Of a DNA stretch of 64,000 nucleotides, positions 11,721 to 22,922 are shown one piece after another. The DNA is taken from assembly GCA_018296165.2 (NCBI GenBank), contig JACKQL020000011.1, positions 310,001 through 374,000 on the forward strand. Reading direction: 5' to 3'. The position numbers were made by a program, and so were the translations under genes. This DNA is from Termitomyces sp. T153 (Eukaryota > Basidiomycota > Agaricomycetes > Agaricales > Lyophyllaceae). Position 1 is the first letter of the stretch. Each line of letters opens with the position of its first letter. The notes beneath the pieces are model-generated. The model saw nothing but the letters and a program-made list of their open reading frames with translations, was not told the origin of the DNA and did no database searches.

Positions 11721-12589
11721 GTAAAAGAAATAGTATGATTGGGTGGCTGTGCATGACTATCTTGTTGGCTGTCATTTTCATGATCTCCGACCTGAGCAAC
11801 TCTAGGAGTGATCTCGTCTATCTCATACTTCCACAATATGCTTTGACCTCAGATTTGAAAAGTCCAGCAGGTATTCTGTAATGGATTTTGCCGACTCAAC
11901 CATATAGGGCCTGTCAGAAAAAGTCAGTAGCTTCACGCGTTCCATCAAAGTTAGTTAGACACTTGGAGCTTTCGTAACGCGGGACGACCACATTTATATG
12001 TTGAGAATCGACTTGTAACTGAGCGTTGATCACCTATATTCGTTCCGTTTTCTCAAAGTGGATTCCACGTTTCCCAGAGTTCTTACATCTGAGCTTCCTG
12101 TCTTGGTGTTCTCGTCGACCTGTGTTGTGGAGCATCAGGATGTCAAAGTAGCTCGAGATGATTTTGACGGAAGTCGTGTAAGTAATTGGAAACATTTTCT
12201 ATAGGCCAAGAGTACAGCTTCTTGCCGAAAACGAGTTACATTCTCGCATGTGTACGTATCCTTCCTTGATCCGATACATTTCTCGGTAACTTTCTTGGTA
12301 GTGTCTCTGCTTCGGAAATACTAGATCTCATGGAGTTTCATTGATGCGCTTCACGAACAAGTCTTCTGTCGATGTGTGATCATGGATATATTTCCTTGAG
12401 ACCTTGAGACTATATCGGAGAGCGCTTACAGATATAGTGGGGCTCTGATGATTTTAATAACCATGCTGTTGGTCACTCGGATTTTTTCAGTCCGTGGATA
12501 CTGCTTGGTACAAGGATGAAGGCTCAAGACATGCCTGGATATGAAGCAGAAGTTGTCGTGGAATCCCGTAAGCGCTTCGGTGATGAATA
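11721..12589. other. Intergenic; possible orphan exon at about 12019-12177 (+)
   Basis: No complete gene is seen. On the plus strand a frame stays open from about 12019 and runs into a good GTAAGT donor at 12178, ending in VEHQDVKVARDDFDGSR. It has no start codon and no partner exon I can support, so it could be a gene relic or chance. Confidence 0.25.
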
Positions 12590-13480
12590 AGGCTAGAGCA
12601 AGCCTTAGCCCGGTGAGCCGGGCCTGATTTGAGCCGGGCCGAGTGTGTCCGGGCTTTCAAATGGCGGGACCCCGGAGAATCCCTAAGGCTAGACACCAAA
12701 AATCTCACATTTGATCGGGAAGGTTTTGGGGTCAGTTTTGTCTGAAAAGTATTTAGCTTTCAAAAATTTTCCTCAACTGTCTGGAATTAGTATCTAGCCC
12801 CAGTCGAGGCCTAGAAATGTTTGAATCCAAGCATTTTGCCCAGAGAAATGCATTTTTGCGTATCTCTATTCTGTGGGTCATTTCCCAATAAAGAATCATC
12901 ACCGAATTGAATCTGTTCCTAAAGTCCTGCTTACTCTTCCGGTGAGCTGAGGAAACGGGCTTTTGTGCAACACAGGAATTATGAGGACATCTTCCTTGGC
13001 CAAGAGGATCACATCGGGCACATTTTGAACCATACACTTCTTCCCACAGCTGATCCATTCAACGCACTCGCTAAAGTGCGGCAGGACACGCGCTAGATCA
13101 GGCATATGGAGATTACGTTGCGATCAAAAATGTATGTTTTCATTTGCACTGAGTCACAGAAATGTGAGGAATGCTTAATTTCAGGCAATAAAAAACATAA
13201 CCTCGTAGGGACACAGGACGTGCATGTCTGACTTAGTGTCCTGAAAATGAGATCCGGCCTGGACTGTAGATCACCCGTAATGTCTGAAAAATGCCATCAC
13301 GCAATTATACATACTCCCATTCTGTCTGAAAATGTATCTAGGACAAAGCCCAAAATTTCAAGAAATTTGTCTGAATCGGTATCTAGCCTTAGAGGGGATT
13401 CTCCGGGGTCCGAGCCTGGCCCAAACCCGGGTTTAGGGCTTTGGAGCCGAGGCGGGCCTTGCAGATCGTTAACTAGGACA
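12590..13480. mobile_element. MITE-like non-autonomous element with inverted arms
   Basis: A 31-base arm at 12667-12697 (GGACCCCGGAGAATCCC then TAAGGCTAGACACC) recurs in reverse complement at 13378-13412 with a few changes and a small insertion. GC-rich sequence rich in GGGCC and GAGCC lies just outside both arms. Inside, a motif close to TGTCTGAAAATGTATCTAG occurs four times in the same direction, at 12739-12756, 12778-12797, 13323-13341 and 13368-13386. There is no transposase. Outer ends and target-site duplications were not located, so the limits are approximate. Confidence 0.5.
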
Positions 13481-14970
13481 GAACAGTCTTCGATACAAGA
13501 ACCACTCGCAGTGTCGGACGCCGGACCGAAGGGAGCTATTTCAAACACTAACACAACTACAGGATGGCCAGTACATCTAGGTTCAAGCAGCTTGCCATTC
13601 AAATGTCCGGATCGGAAGCCAAAAATTGTGGTCGCAATGTGTCAAGATATGATTGATTTGATCAGCAAACAGCAAAGATCTTCACCTACTACATGAAGTA
13701 TACTCGTATCAGTTGTATGGTTGCTGTTGTTTTTGTTGTTGTTTCCATTTAGGTCTTCGGAGACTAATTACATGATATGATAGTCCCTACAGTACGTTAT
13801 GGTGAATTATATGGTATTATGATGGGCTACATGTATCTAAGAAATCAGTATCGATTTATCAGCTTGGAGGGATTACCCAAGGATTGCAACTTGAGTAGGT
13901 AAGCCCACCGGTGCTGCCGTCGAATCCTTTGAAAAGTCAAGTCCAGGTTTAAATGATCAGGTGGAATAGCTGGTTTATTACAGGATAAAGCTATTTGGGA
14001 ACACCCTATCTCGAGACCGAGGTTTTCTCCGGAAATCCCACGTACAATACCCCGGCCCACATATGATGATGTTCATTCTAAAATATACGTACACAAGTCC
14101 TACATATGTCCAACAGGTTGACGCGGTACTGCGTCGCGGGAGTAGGCTGATGGAGTAAAGCCCTCATCTGATAATTTGTAGTATAATTCTAGATACGGAT
14201 CTTACGACAATGCGCCACACCGGTCTCACCTGCTTAACCTATAATAGCTCTAGTCCACCTTGATTCTCAGGTTCGAGAGGTATATAAGTTTTGGGTATGC
14301 AATGAGGCCGAGCAGGATAAACCAGGCTTTCCTTCCATGAATCTCGTCTCGGAGTCAGAGTTCATATTTCGCTGAGGGGTATATCGTCCCACATATGAGC
14401 CCATGGGAATAAGTACTGAGTGCTTGTTGTCTCCAGGGTCAGGTCTACTCTTTTCTTCCGCCTGTCCATTTTCGGTTGATGGGTCTTCCTGTCAATATTT
14501 GACCAACCCACCGGGTTGGTCACAAAGCGAACAGTGTTGTCTAATTACAGGTTATTGTCCAGCTCTTTTCCGAATCGTGATTCTGAAATTTCAGTTATCT
14601 ATCTGGTGAATGGAATATGTTGAGTTTCTATTGGGTTATGTGTTATTTATAACTGACATGACAAGTTATCGGTTTCTTCACACTAGAACGGTTTTTTCAC
14701 ACTAGAACTTCCGAATCGCATTTATGCTCGGTCAGATGTTAAAGTAGTTAGAGTTCTAGATCCATGGAGATTCATCGCTGGAGAACATTTGGAGCCAGAA
14801 CGTAACTTAATCTATAATAAGATGGGAGCCAGGCACTATGCTTAGTCGATAATCGTCGATTCTGATCATCATTGTACCTTCTTCTCTTTTATGTACCCTT
14901 ATATGTACTATTCATCCAGACTCTCCATCCACGTCTCTTCTCAAGTCGGGACTCGGCAACTTTCTTCACT
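13481..14970. other. Long upstream region of the WOPR gene
   Basis: No coding sequence was recognised. There is a short GTT-rich simple stretch near 13720-13750. The last part is probably promoter and 5' leader of the WOPR regulator; long upstream regions are common for fungal regulators, but no specific site is clear. Confidence 0.3.
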
Positions 14971-16311
14971 ATGCAGCAGCCTACGCTCACCAACGTTCGC
15001 ATTCGTTCTGTTCAGGACGCCCACAGAATCTTCTACGCCGTCCAGAAAGGGCGCCTGGAGAGAATCAGGAGACGCCTAGATGTAGATGAAAGGAACGCTC
15101 TTCGCTCGGGTTGCATATATGTCTGGGAGCAAAGGGGATCGCATGCTGTTGATGTCATGGGTTTAGGTATCGAACGCTTTACCGAGGGAAAGAAATGGAC
15201 TGCTTCACGCGTTCGAGACGTGAGCTCTTAGATTGCAAATTCAAAGTTTATTACTTTAATGCTTATTATGCAGGAGTTCCTCTTCTATTACCAGATCAAG
15301 TACGCTATGGCACTGGATTGCTAACTTCGTGGTCAATTGATTTTATATAGGCCTCACGACGCTCCTGCTGATTGGGACCAATTGATCAAGCAGACTTACT
15401 CGGTCTGGGTAAATAAGAAGGACGGGAAGAGAAAATGGCATCTGAGTGCGTATCTTCCAATTTTGCGGCGAAACTCTCATTGAACATACTCGAAAGCCGC
15501 ATATTTCTCTGAGAGAACGGTCAGCGATCTTGCCACTATTGACGATATTGTTGCTGTCCGCAATTTGTTCCCTCCCATGGGCTTATACTCCAGTCCCAGA
15601 GTTGGGAGAAGCCGCCGTCATGGAAGAGAGCGGTCAGACTCCACCAGACCCAGGAAGGGTATCACCGGCCACACATATGCACCATTTCCTAACCCGTCTT
15701 CAAGTTCGCCAGAGCCAGTAACCATGCACGACCCCTACAGTGCTTCCGACAATCAGTCATCGTCTCGGTCAAGCTCATATCCGAATCAAGCGGCGAACCC
15801 TTTACCTGTAAACCCGGCGTCATCGCAGTACGAACGCTCTCGCAGCCCTAGTCGGCCACTACTTACGTACACTGCCCTCCATGAACACGACCCCCGTACG
15901 CCAAGAAGCCCCGCATTGTCTTCGCCTGGGGCGGAATATACAAATTCGTGGAGCGATGGAGCACCTAACAGCATAACCTATTCTCCCGCACCTATTCCAA
16001 AAGACGCGTCTCAATTACAGTACGCGTCCAGATCTATCAGCCTGCCGTCGGTAAATACAATATTCGATGAGCAGCATCTTCTTGCTTCTGGCGAGCCCTT
16101 TGGTTTATCTTCGGCACATATCATGTACCACAACCCACAATCTCTTGAAATTGGCATTCCAGTGGAAACGTATGAAATGGCCCAGGATGGCTCAGAAGGG
16201 AGCAAAGAAAACCATAATTCTGGCCTTTCTTTGGCCCCCATTTTTGAGCGAAGACGTTATGCTCAGCCTCGGAATTCTCTGGACGACTCGGCCCTTCGTA
16301 GTTTTTTGTAA
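14971..16311 (+). CDS. Gti1/Pac2 (WOPR) family transcription regulator
   Basis: This is a DNA-binding regulator of the fungal-specific WOPR family (Wor1, Ryp1, Gti1, Pac2), acting in the nucleus on morphology or differentiation. The first WOPR half is in exon 1: NVRIRSVQDAHRIFYAVQKG, then a basic RRRLDVDERNALRSGCIYVW and RFTEGKKWTASRVRD. After introns the domain continues with EFLFYYQIK and a segment ending QLIKQTYSVWVNKKDGK and RKWHL. A 67-nt-class intron near 15443-15507 leads to TAYFSERTVSDLATIDDIVA. The remainder is a Ser/Pro-rich disordered tail ending at 16311. The start at 14971 is the first ATG before the conserved region. Which phenotype it controls cannot be told from sequence. Compared with the family the domain is complete, with both halves present. 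Confidence 0.88.
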
Positions 16312-16660
16312 GTAGATCGTATCCGTACACTATTACTTATTATGTACTTCTGTTCACACCCTATCTATGTCTCTTCGGAGGTATTACATCAATTTTATCG
16401 CAGAACAGCCGCACACTCGTGATAGTGCTTTCTCATGGCAAATATTACATATCCTGTCAACAATGTGTATGGACAATGTCATAAGAAAGCTAACGATCTA
16501 CTGCTATGGAGCCTGCATCGATTCATGATATCGAGAAAACCTCCTAGAAATACAGGGTTACGTAAGAAAGGTAGGAGATAATTTACGAAACATAGTCATG
16601 AACCCAAACCAAGTGGCGTATATATATAATATCGTAAACTCATTTCAATCCCCATAATAT

Positions 16661-17826
16661 CTAGGCAAAGAATTCATGTTCTGTCGAACTCGGGGTAGGA
16701 TAGCCCGTAGGTTCTGCCGCGGATGCATGCGTATCGTCGGATGCGGGTTCCGCTGCTGGAACAGTGGGTTCAAAAATATGAGGGTTAATAATAACAGGAA
16801 CAGGAGAGGCATGGCGAGGCAAAATTGACTCTGGTGCACGTACACCTCTGCGGCGGAGTCTCGGTGTTGGAGCGACTTGTGCCCTCTCGTCACTGATTTC
16901 CGCTTCAGCCAACACTTCTTCCATCGTTGCGGGTTCTCTGGTCATGGGAGGTGTTAAGTTGAACCATGGCGCGTTCGAAGTTTCCGGAGTGTAAGAAGGG
17001 TCGTCCGCATCGTGAAGGGAAGGAGCATCAGGAACCCATGAGTCGGAAGACTCAAAACGTCGGGTACGGAGGAAAGGAAAGAAGCGCCGGGCTTGAGCGT
17101 GGTGAAAGGGTTCCCAATGCTCTGACGAATCACTTACTTCACCTCGAGTATTCTGATTTTCTCTTGTGGTAGAACGACGGCGACGCGTGAATTCATTGAA
17201 GTCAACAGTTCTAGAACGAGTGGGGCGCCTAATAGACGGTTGACGAGTGAGTGTAGAGTTTATCGTTGGCCAAGGTCCAGTGCGAAAATGGGCCTGTATT
17301 ATTGGTTGCGGCACAGGCGATAGTGCTTCTTCTGCGGGTGGTGAGGGGCTTGAAACCGTTCTTGCACTGTATCCACCTCCGTATGCATCATACAGGTCAG
17401 AATCGATACGAGCGCCCTCAATAGATGTACTGTTGACCAACATGCGATCAAAAATACCCCCGTCCTCTTCCAAGTTCATGTCTAAAGGTGGTGCGGTGAG
17501 GTAATCTGTCATGGTTGCAGAACGACGCCGAGGAAAGTGACGACCAATAGTACGATAATTCGGGTTACGCTCTGCCAACTGACGAAGAATCCTAGCAGAA
17601 CTGTCGGTGATAATCCTACGGTCGTCGTTGATGTTGGGTCGGATACGTCGCTCTGCCAATTCCTGATGTTTTGCAATTAAGCGCGGTAGAGGCTAGATTG
17701 AAGATGCAAGCTCACTTTGACAAGAACATCAATAAGAGAGGTCGTGAAGCTGTCCCCGGTTTCCAAGTCATGAACAAAGTCCTCATAGGTAATCGTTGGT
17801 TCTGTTTTCTCGAGAGCAACTCTCAT
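16661..17826 (-). CDS. Hypothetical disordered protein
   Basis: I do not recognise a family. The start at 17826 gives MRVALEKTEPTITYEDFVHD, a short folded-looking segment ending in SLIDVLVK. A 53-nt-class intron near 17660-17715 follows. Exon 2 continues ELAERRIRPNINDDRRIITD and runs open to TAG/TAA at 16661. The rest is rich in Ser, Pro and Arg with no membrane segment, signal peptide or known domain. Several Arg-rich patches (FTRRRRSTTR) could be nuclear signals. Support for a real gene is the long open frame, a good intron and a sensible N-terminus. It lies head-to-tail with the dynein gene, with about 400 bp between. Confidence 0.7.
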
Positions 17827-18222
17827 GATGGCGCCGGACCTATCCGTGTGTGCGATGTGTACTTCATGTCAAACTTGGCAACTCTAATAAACATACACCA
17901 GGTTTTTTATTTTTGAATGCAATACATCGTCAATATAGTCGGGGGTCCTGTGCATCGGCATGAGTTTATATTATCAAGCGCGAGGGCTGCGCTGCGCACC
18001 ATTTGCCCATTTTTGTACAGGAGACAGAAGCTATAGGTTAAGTAGAGGTAGAAAGCAAAGGATGGTGTTGGCAGTTGAATCCCAGGGCAATGAAGCGGTC
18101 AACCGTGAGACGGTGGTGATGGTGAAGGGACAAGGAAGAATCATCAAGCTCGCGACAACATATGTCAACACGTCGGTGTGGCTGGCAATTTCCTTTTTGG
18201 ACAATGCCTCCGCCTTTATCAT
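17827..18222 (-). promoter_or_regulatory. Intergenic, upstream of the disordered protein gene
   Basis: This is the gap between two minus-strand genes. It should hold the 3' end of the dynein transcript and the promoter of the hypothetical gene. No specific element was recognised. Confidence 0.3.
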
Positions 18223-20115
18223 TCATGCTCCGTCCTGTGTCCCACTACTGCTCTCGTTGGGTTTTGTTGGAACTGTAGTACGTAGGCTTGGCGGTGTAAT
18301 AGTCCTGTCCCTTGAGCTCAGGAGGCTTTGGAAGAAGCTCTGCAGCACCTCGTGCGAGGCCTGACCACTTGGGGGGCTTGCAGATCCACCAGACGTAGGT
18401 GATCCTGGCCCTCGGCCAGTGGTAGGGGCCGATGTCCCGACTGGCGCCAAGCCAGCCGGTCGAACCAATGGCGCAGCAATATTTCGGGATGATCGCTTCG
18501 AAGGGTCCGATGGTGCCCCTGCAGCTGGTACACCGTCTATACCGGTCTCCATTTCTGTTAAAGCTCGTTCGACGGTCGGCAAGTCGAAGCTGCTGCTCCC
18601 AAGTGGGCCAACAACACCCGCGGATGCACTTGTGAGGTCGGTAGGATTGCGGAAGGCCCCACGAGGATCGCGGTCGGGCTTCTTCGCATTCTCGTCATAG
18701 TTCTTCGCCAGGAAAGCTTGCTCTGGTGTAGGATTGTTGAAGGGCGGCAAGGGCGGTGGCTACATGCACGTTAAGAATCTACATTGAGGAACGTGGTCAC
18801 ACTTACCTTAGTACCCTGGTCCGGAACGAGAGTCGCGTAGAGGCTTTTTGCTCCATCGCCTTCACTGTGGTCGTCAGCCAGGTCTCTTTCCCATGCTTCT
18901 CCCCACAGCTTGGCATCAAACCCTTCTCGCATGACCGAAATTTTCCCCCAACTATCCCATCCCGCGGGTACGACAATACAATCACGGTCTAATGTATTCG
19001 GCTTATGAGCGAAAGGGAAAATGTTGCGGATGGGTGCTTGAGGCTCGGTTCCAGATGGGATTGGAGATGGAGCGGGAGGCATGAAGAGAGCATGTAGTGC
19101 GTACTGTCTCAACACTTGCAGTGTTGATGGAACCGTCGTTGTATAGAACAATGAAGCTCCATCTGTGACGGCGATGTAAAAAAGGCTGGATCAAAATTGA
19201 AAGTTCGAGAAACTCACATTTCAAGCAGATCGTTCGAAGAACTTGCATTACTCCGTCAGTCCTTTCTTCCCATTCTCCTCCCTTACCTTTAACCATACTG
19301 CCCATCCCTGATGTTCCCGCAGCCATATCATTGCTTTCATCAATCAGATCGGCCTTTGTACATGTTACTATGATCGGAATTCCTGCAGAATTATGGGTAA
19401 AAGTACCCTGTCCAAGCGGCAAAACTGTGCCAGAGAGGGTCAAGTTTGCAGGAAGTGGGTCGGCAGAAGGCTCTGTATAATGTTGTAGATGATATTGTAC
19501 TGGAATGACGAAATCAATGAGACATAGCCTACCATGGAAAACGTATGATACTACTTACATCGTTCACGCCCCTCCTCTCGTGTCATTTCCAACTCACGCG
19601 AACCATCACCCTTTGTCCACGTTTCCACCCATTGAAGCCATGTCTGTAGCTCCTCTACAAAAGACCAAGGACGCGTCCAGTCTAATGTTATCATGACGAG
19701 GGTATGTGACAACGACTGCCTTGGAGGCAAGAAGTGGGGGAGAAGAGAGGTATATGATGGCGACGCAGACGGAACGGTATATACAGAGAGGCGTGCAAGG
19801 GTATCTAACGAAGCAACCCTCCATTACACATTAGCTCTTGTGGCTGAGGATTAAGGACTTGCCTTCATCAGCGTCGTCACGGACATCAGCAAAGTCGTAT
19901 CCAATGGCAAAGTCACTCATGTTCTCATCCTTCTGTTCATCTTGCAGCGGCTTCTGAAGGAGACCAGATACCAGATTCGATTTTCCCGTTGATGGCTGAC
20001 CTAGGAGTAATATCTGTTTCGACGGGATAGAACGCGACTTGGATACAGAATCAAGAATCGAAGACCACAGGTCTTGTGGGGGCGCCTCTGGCGTCGACAA
20101 GCGCGAAATCTCCAT
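18223..20115 (-). CDS. Cytoplasmic dynein 1 light intermediate chain
   Basis: This subunit binds the dynein heavy chain and links the motor to cargo adaptors. The N-terminal exon reads MEISRLSTPEAPPQDLW and carries a P-loop, LLGQPSTGKSNLVSGLLQKP, then DFAIGYDFADVRDDADEG. Downstream exons show IPIIVTCTKADLIDES, a G4-like TKAD motif of the Ras-like fold, then ASLFYTTTVPSTLQVLRQYA and WDSWGKISVMREGFD, all typical of fungal DLIC. The last exon (18223-18750) is Gly/Ser/Pro-rich with a helix EVLQSFFQSLLSSRD, which resembles the adaptor-binding helix of DLIC C-termini; that part is inference. The start at 20115 is close to the TIP41 start on the other strand. Length and order fit the family. At least five introns. 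Confidence 0.9.
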
Positions 20116-20204
20116 TCCGCAAGCAGCTACCAGTGGAAGTCAGGGATGAGTTACAAACCGCTAGGCTACACAATGGTTGGTACAAATAATAATATAGTTA
20201 TCAA
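20116..20204. promoter_or_regulatory. Short shared promoter between dynein LIC and TIP41
   Basis: The two start codons face away from each other with 89 bp between if TIP41 starts at 20205. The interval is AT-rich on the TIP41 side. If TIP41 starts at the internal ATG near 20343 the gap would be about 230 bp. Confidence 0.5.
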
Positions 20205-21431
20205 ATGTTGAATGAAGTAATAATTTCGAATTCCGACGTCGCTTTATGCTCATCGTCTTCAACGACGAAGCCTGCTACCACGCCACCTGATAAAACAAGA
20301 AACCAGGCGCCCGCACCACAGGTAGCCTATAACGACGTTATCATGTCTCCAGCTGTTGGTGTGCCCCAACACAAACTCTACGAATCACCTAATTCCCGGT
20401 CCATCGAGATCTTCAACTGGGTCATCACCGCATCTACCAATCCGATATCAAATGCATCTGAGTGCGATGCACTCCAAGCCTCACTCGGATTCCCCCTTCC
20501 CGAAATGACGTTCGGACGCAATCTACTGACATTGGAACACCGTCCGTCGGGGTGGAAGTATTCATTTACCACAGATGGTGCGCTGAGGAACGTACGCAAA
20601 GGAGAGTTACGAGAAGGGGACGGGGGTGTCAAAGTCGGCTACGCCGACAAGTGGCTTCAGAGTCGGTAAGGTTGCCATTTCGGTATCGTGTATCACAGAC
20701 TCAAAGATATGGATGAATAGGACTGGACCATCATCGACTCTGCCTATGCCACCGACAGTCCAGGCAAAGCCGTACGATTGGACATATACTGCAGCATATA
20801 CCGGTCATGAAGCTTCCAACGCGCTTTCGAAAAACACGATCGCGTCGTGGATCCAAGCGGACCCCAATAATCTGTCGCACGCCATCCCGATGGGAGAACT
20901 GACGCGCCCTGATCCTATCCTTTTCTATGCAGAGGTCCCCTTATTTGAAGATGAACTTCATGATAACGGGTCATCCAACCTCTTAGTACGAATAGTAAGT
21001 ATTTCCACCGTTCATTTACATTCTAGATGATCAACGTTGAAGTTGTTGCGCCACAGCGTGTCATGCCCACCTGTATATTTATTCTTTCTCGGTTCACACT
21101 TCGCGTGGATAATGTCTTGTTCCGTACTTTCGACACGCGGATATACCACTCTTTCGCATCTCAGCCTCCGCTAATCATAAAGGAAACGAGTGGATGGGAA
21201 GCACCGTATGATCGCGTCAAGCGGGTAATACCACCTTCAATTTTTTGAGGATCTTGTTCTCAATTCCCGGTCTAGCATCTCCCCAAACGTGATGATCTTA
21301 CACCCCTCACGGATCCAACGTTCATCGCCAAAATCTTAACAGACTTACCGACCGAAGTGTCGCAAAATGAAGGTGCAAACACTGGATGGCGGGAACTCAA
21401 GCGGAATGTCAAGATTGGTATTTTAAGCTGA
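20205..21431 (+). CDS. TIP41: TIP41-like protein (TOR / PP2A-type phosphatase regulator)
   Basis: TIP41 binds the Tap42/alpha4 phosphatase regulator and acts downstream of TORC1. After a Ser/Thr/Pro-rich N-terminus, conserved family segments read RSIEIFNWVITAS, LPEMTFGRNLLTLEH, SGWKYSFTTDGALRNV, then KPYDWTYTAAYTGHE, and IRVMPTCIFILSRFTLRVDN with TRIYHSF. The C-terminal exon begins HLPKRDDLTPLTDPTF and ends NVKIGILS at the TGA at 21429-21431. The intron at 20995-21056 restores the RIRVMPTC join, so the acceptor at 21056 is preferred over the one at 21026. The start may be 20205 or a later ATG because the N-terminus is poorly conserved. It converges with TAF12, 129 bp apart. Confidence 0.9.
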
Positions 21432-21560
21432 GCATGATCCAAGCGCGAGGTGATATACTGCAGTGGATTTGGAGGTTGCAGGTTTGATAGTATACCAGTG
21501 ATCATGAGTGTAACAAGTATAGTGCTTACAACAAAGGAAATAAGAAGTGACGTAATCTAA

Positions 21561-22804
21561 TCACATGAGTTTTGCCTCCCTCTTGGACTGCGCAACCTGT
21601 GCAAGACGCTGGCTTCTTAGAGTCATTGATGTCCCTTGGGTATTCTTTCCTTTGGGTACCGTGGGTGCTGCAGGGATATTTGTCTGTGAAAGTGATATTC
21701 GAGTGTCATCCGAAGCGAACCCAGGAATACGGATGTTGTGATTGCGTTCTAAGAAGCCGTTCAATATCCTGCGATATAAGGAGGCTCCGGTCGACAAACC
21801 TAGATGGAGCTGCAAGTCCTTGACCTCTAGGGAATCACCGCCCCTGTGTTTGGCAAGGCGGCAGGCAAAGTTGGTCACAGAATCGATGAACTCGTCCGCG
21901 ATAGAGAGTAAGAGCTACAGATTACAATGAGAACAACGCGAACGCGTCAATGAGATAAATCTCACATCCTCAACCTCAGGTTCGATTTTGACATTTGGAT
22001 CAACACTTGCAACTAAATCCTGAATTGTCCGGCGCATGCTCTGGTCTCCGGGGGTATTCTTTCTTCTTGACCGATTGTCATCCAGACTGAGCATTGTCGC
22101 GTCGTCTTGCGGCCGAGCCACCTGAGCAGGGGTACCTAACAAAGCCTGGTATTAGGACGATACCTGTACCAACTGATCTCAGGCTACAAACCGGATATAC
22201 GTCCACTTGGGATGCCTCCTGTAAGAGTTGGACGCGTTTGGGTCCACTGGACCGCGCCAGGGTTTGTGACGTTCAGAGTTTGACTTATGGCAGGGTAATA
22301 ATCAGCAGGATTAGTGGAACCAAGGCTTGGTGGTTGCGAATCGTGACCAGTTCTCAATGCGGGATTCGATGGAGTTGAGGACTAGGATACCAGGATTTGG
22401 GCGTGCCATCACATGTAGGGAGTAGCGAGATTACCTTTTGGGCAGCAGCAGCTGGTGAAGGTGCTGACGGTTGACTAGACTTGTGTTTGTCCGCGAACTG
22501 CTTGAGCTTTAAAGAGCAGATAAATAGGTTGCCGATCACACGAAATGAAATGAACACGAGGGCTTACTTGCATAATCTGGGCTTGATTAAGCTTCCCTTG
22601 CTTCACGAGAGTAGCCATGTTCGAGAGGAGGATCTGGGCCATGCGTTCATTGGAAACTTGCTCCCCTGTATGAGTCTTGAGAAGGTTTCCGAGGACGCCA
22701 ATCATGTCTACAGTAGGCTGGGGTTGTTCGGTCGCCGTTGGGGTCGTACTTGTGCTGGCTGCTGCATTAGTACTGGAACTCGCGGCCTGAGTATGAGCGT
22801 CCAT
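21561..22804 (-). CDS. TAF12: Transcription initiation factor TFIID (and SAGA) subunit 12
   Basis: This histone-fold subunit pairs with TAF4 in TFIID and with Ada1 in SAGA. The histone fold is near the C-terminus: [58 protein letters not shown], and after an intron [20 protein letters not shown]. These are near-identical to fungal TAF12. The N-terminal half (start [17 protein letters not shown] at 22804) is low complexity, with a conserved-looking [19 protein letters not shown] segment. The segment between LQLHL and ERNHN is an intron even though one frame stays open through it. The stop is TGA at 21561-21563. It is divergent from RRS1. Confidence 0.92.
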
Positions 22805-22922
22805 AGTCGAGGATACTGAAGTGATGGGTTCACGAACGAGATATGTGGCATGAGCCTCGGAACCAAACAGAGCCTTGCGCTCAATATTTTTCCAAGTTCG
22901 TCGACTCTCTTGGACAAGCTTA
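22805..22922. promoter_or_regulatory. Bidirectional promoter between TAF12 and RRS1
   Basis: Only 118 bp separate the two start codons, which point away from each other. Both genes serve basal gene expression and ribosome production, so co-regulation is plausible but unproven. No TATA box is evident. Confidence 0.5.
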
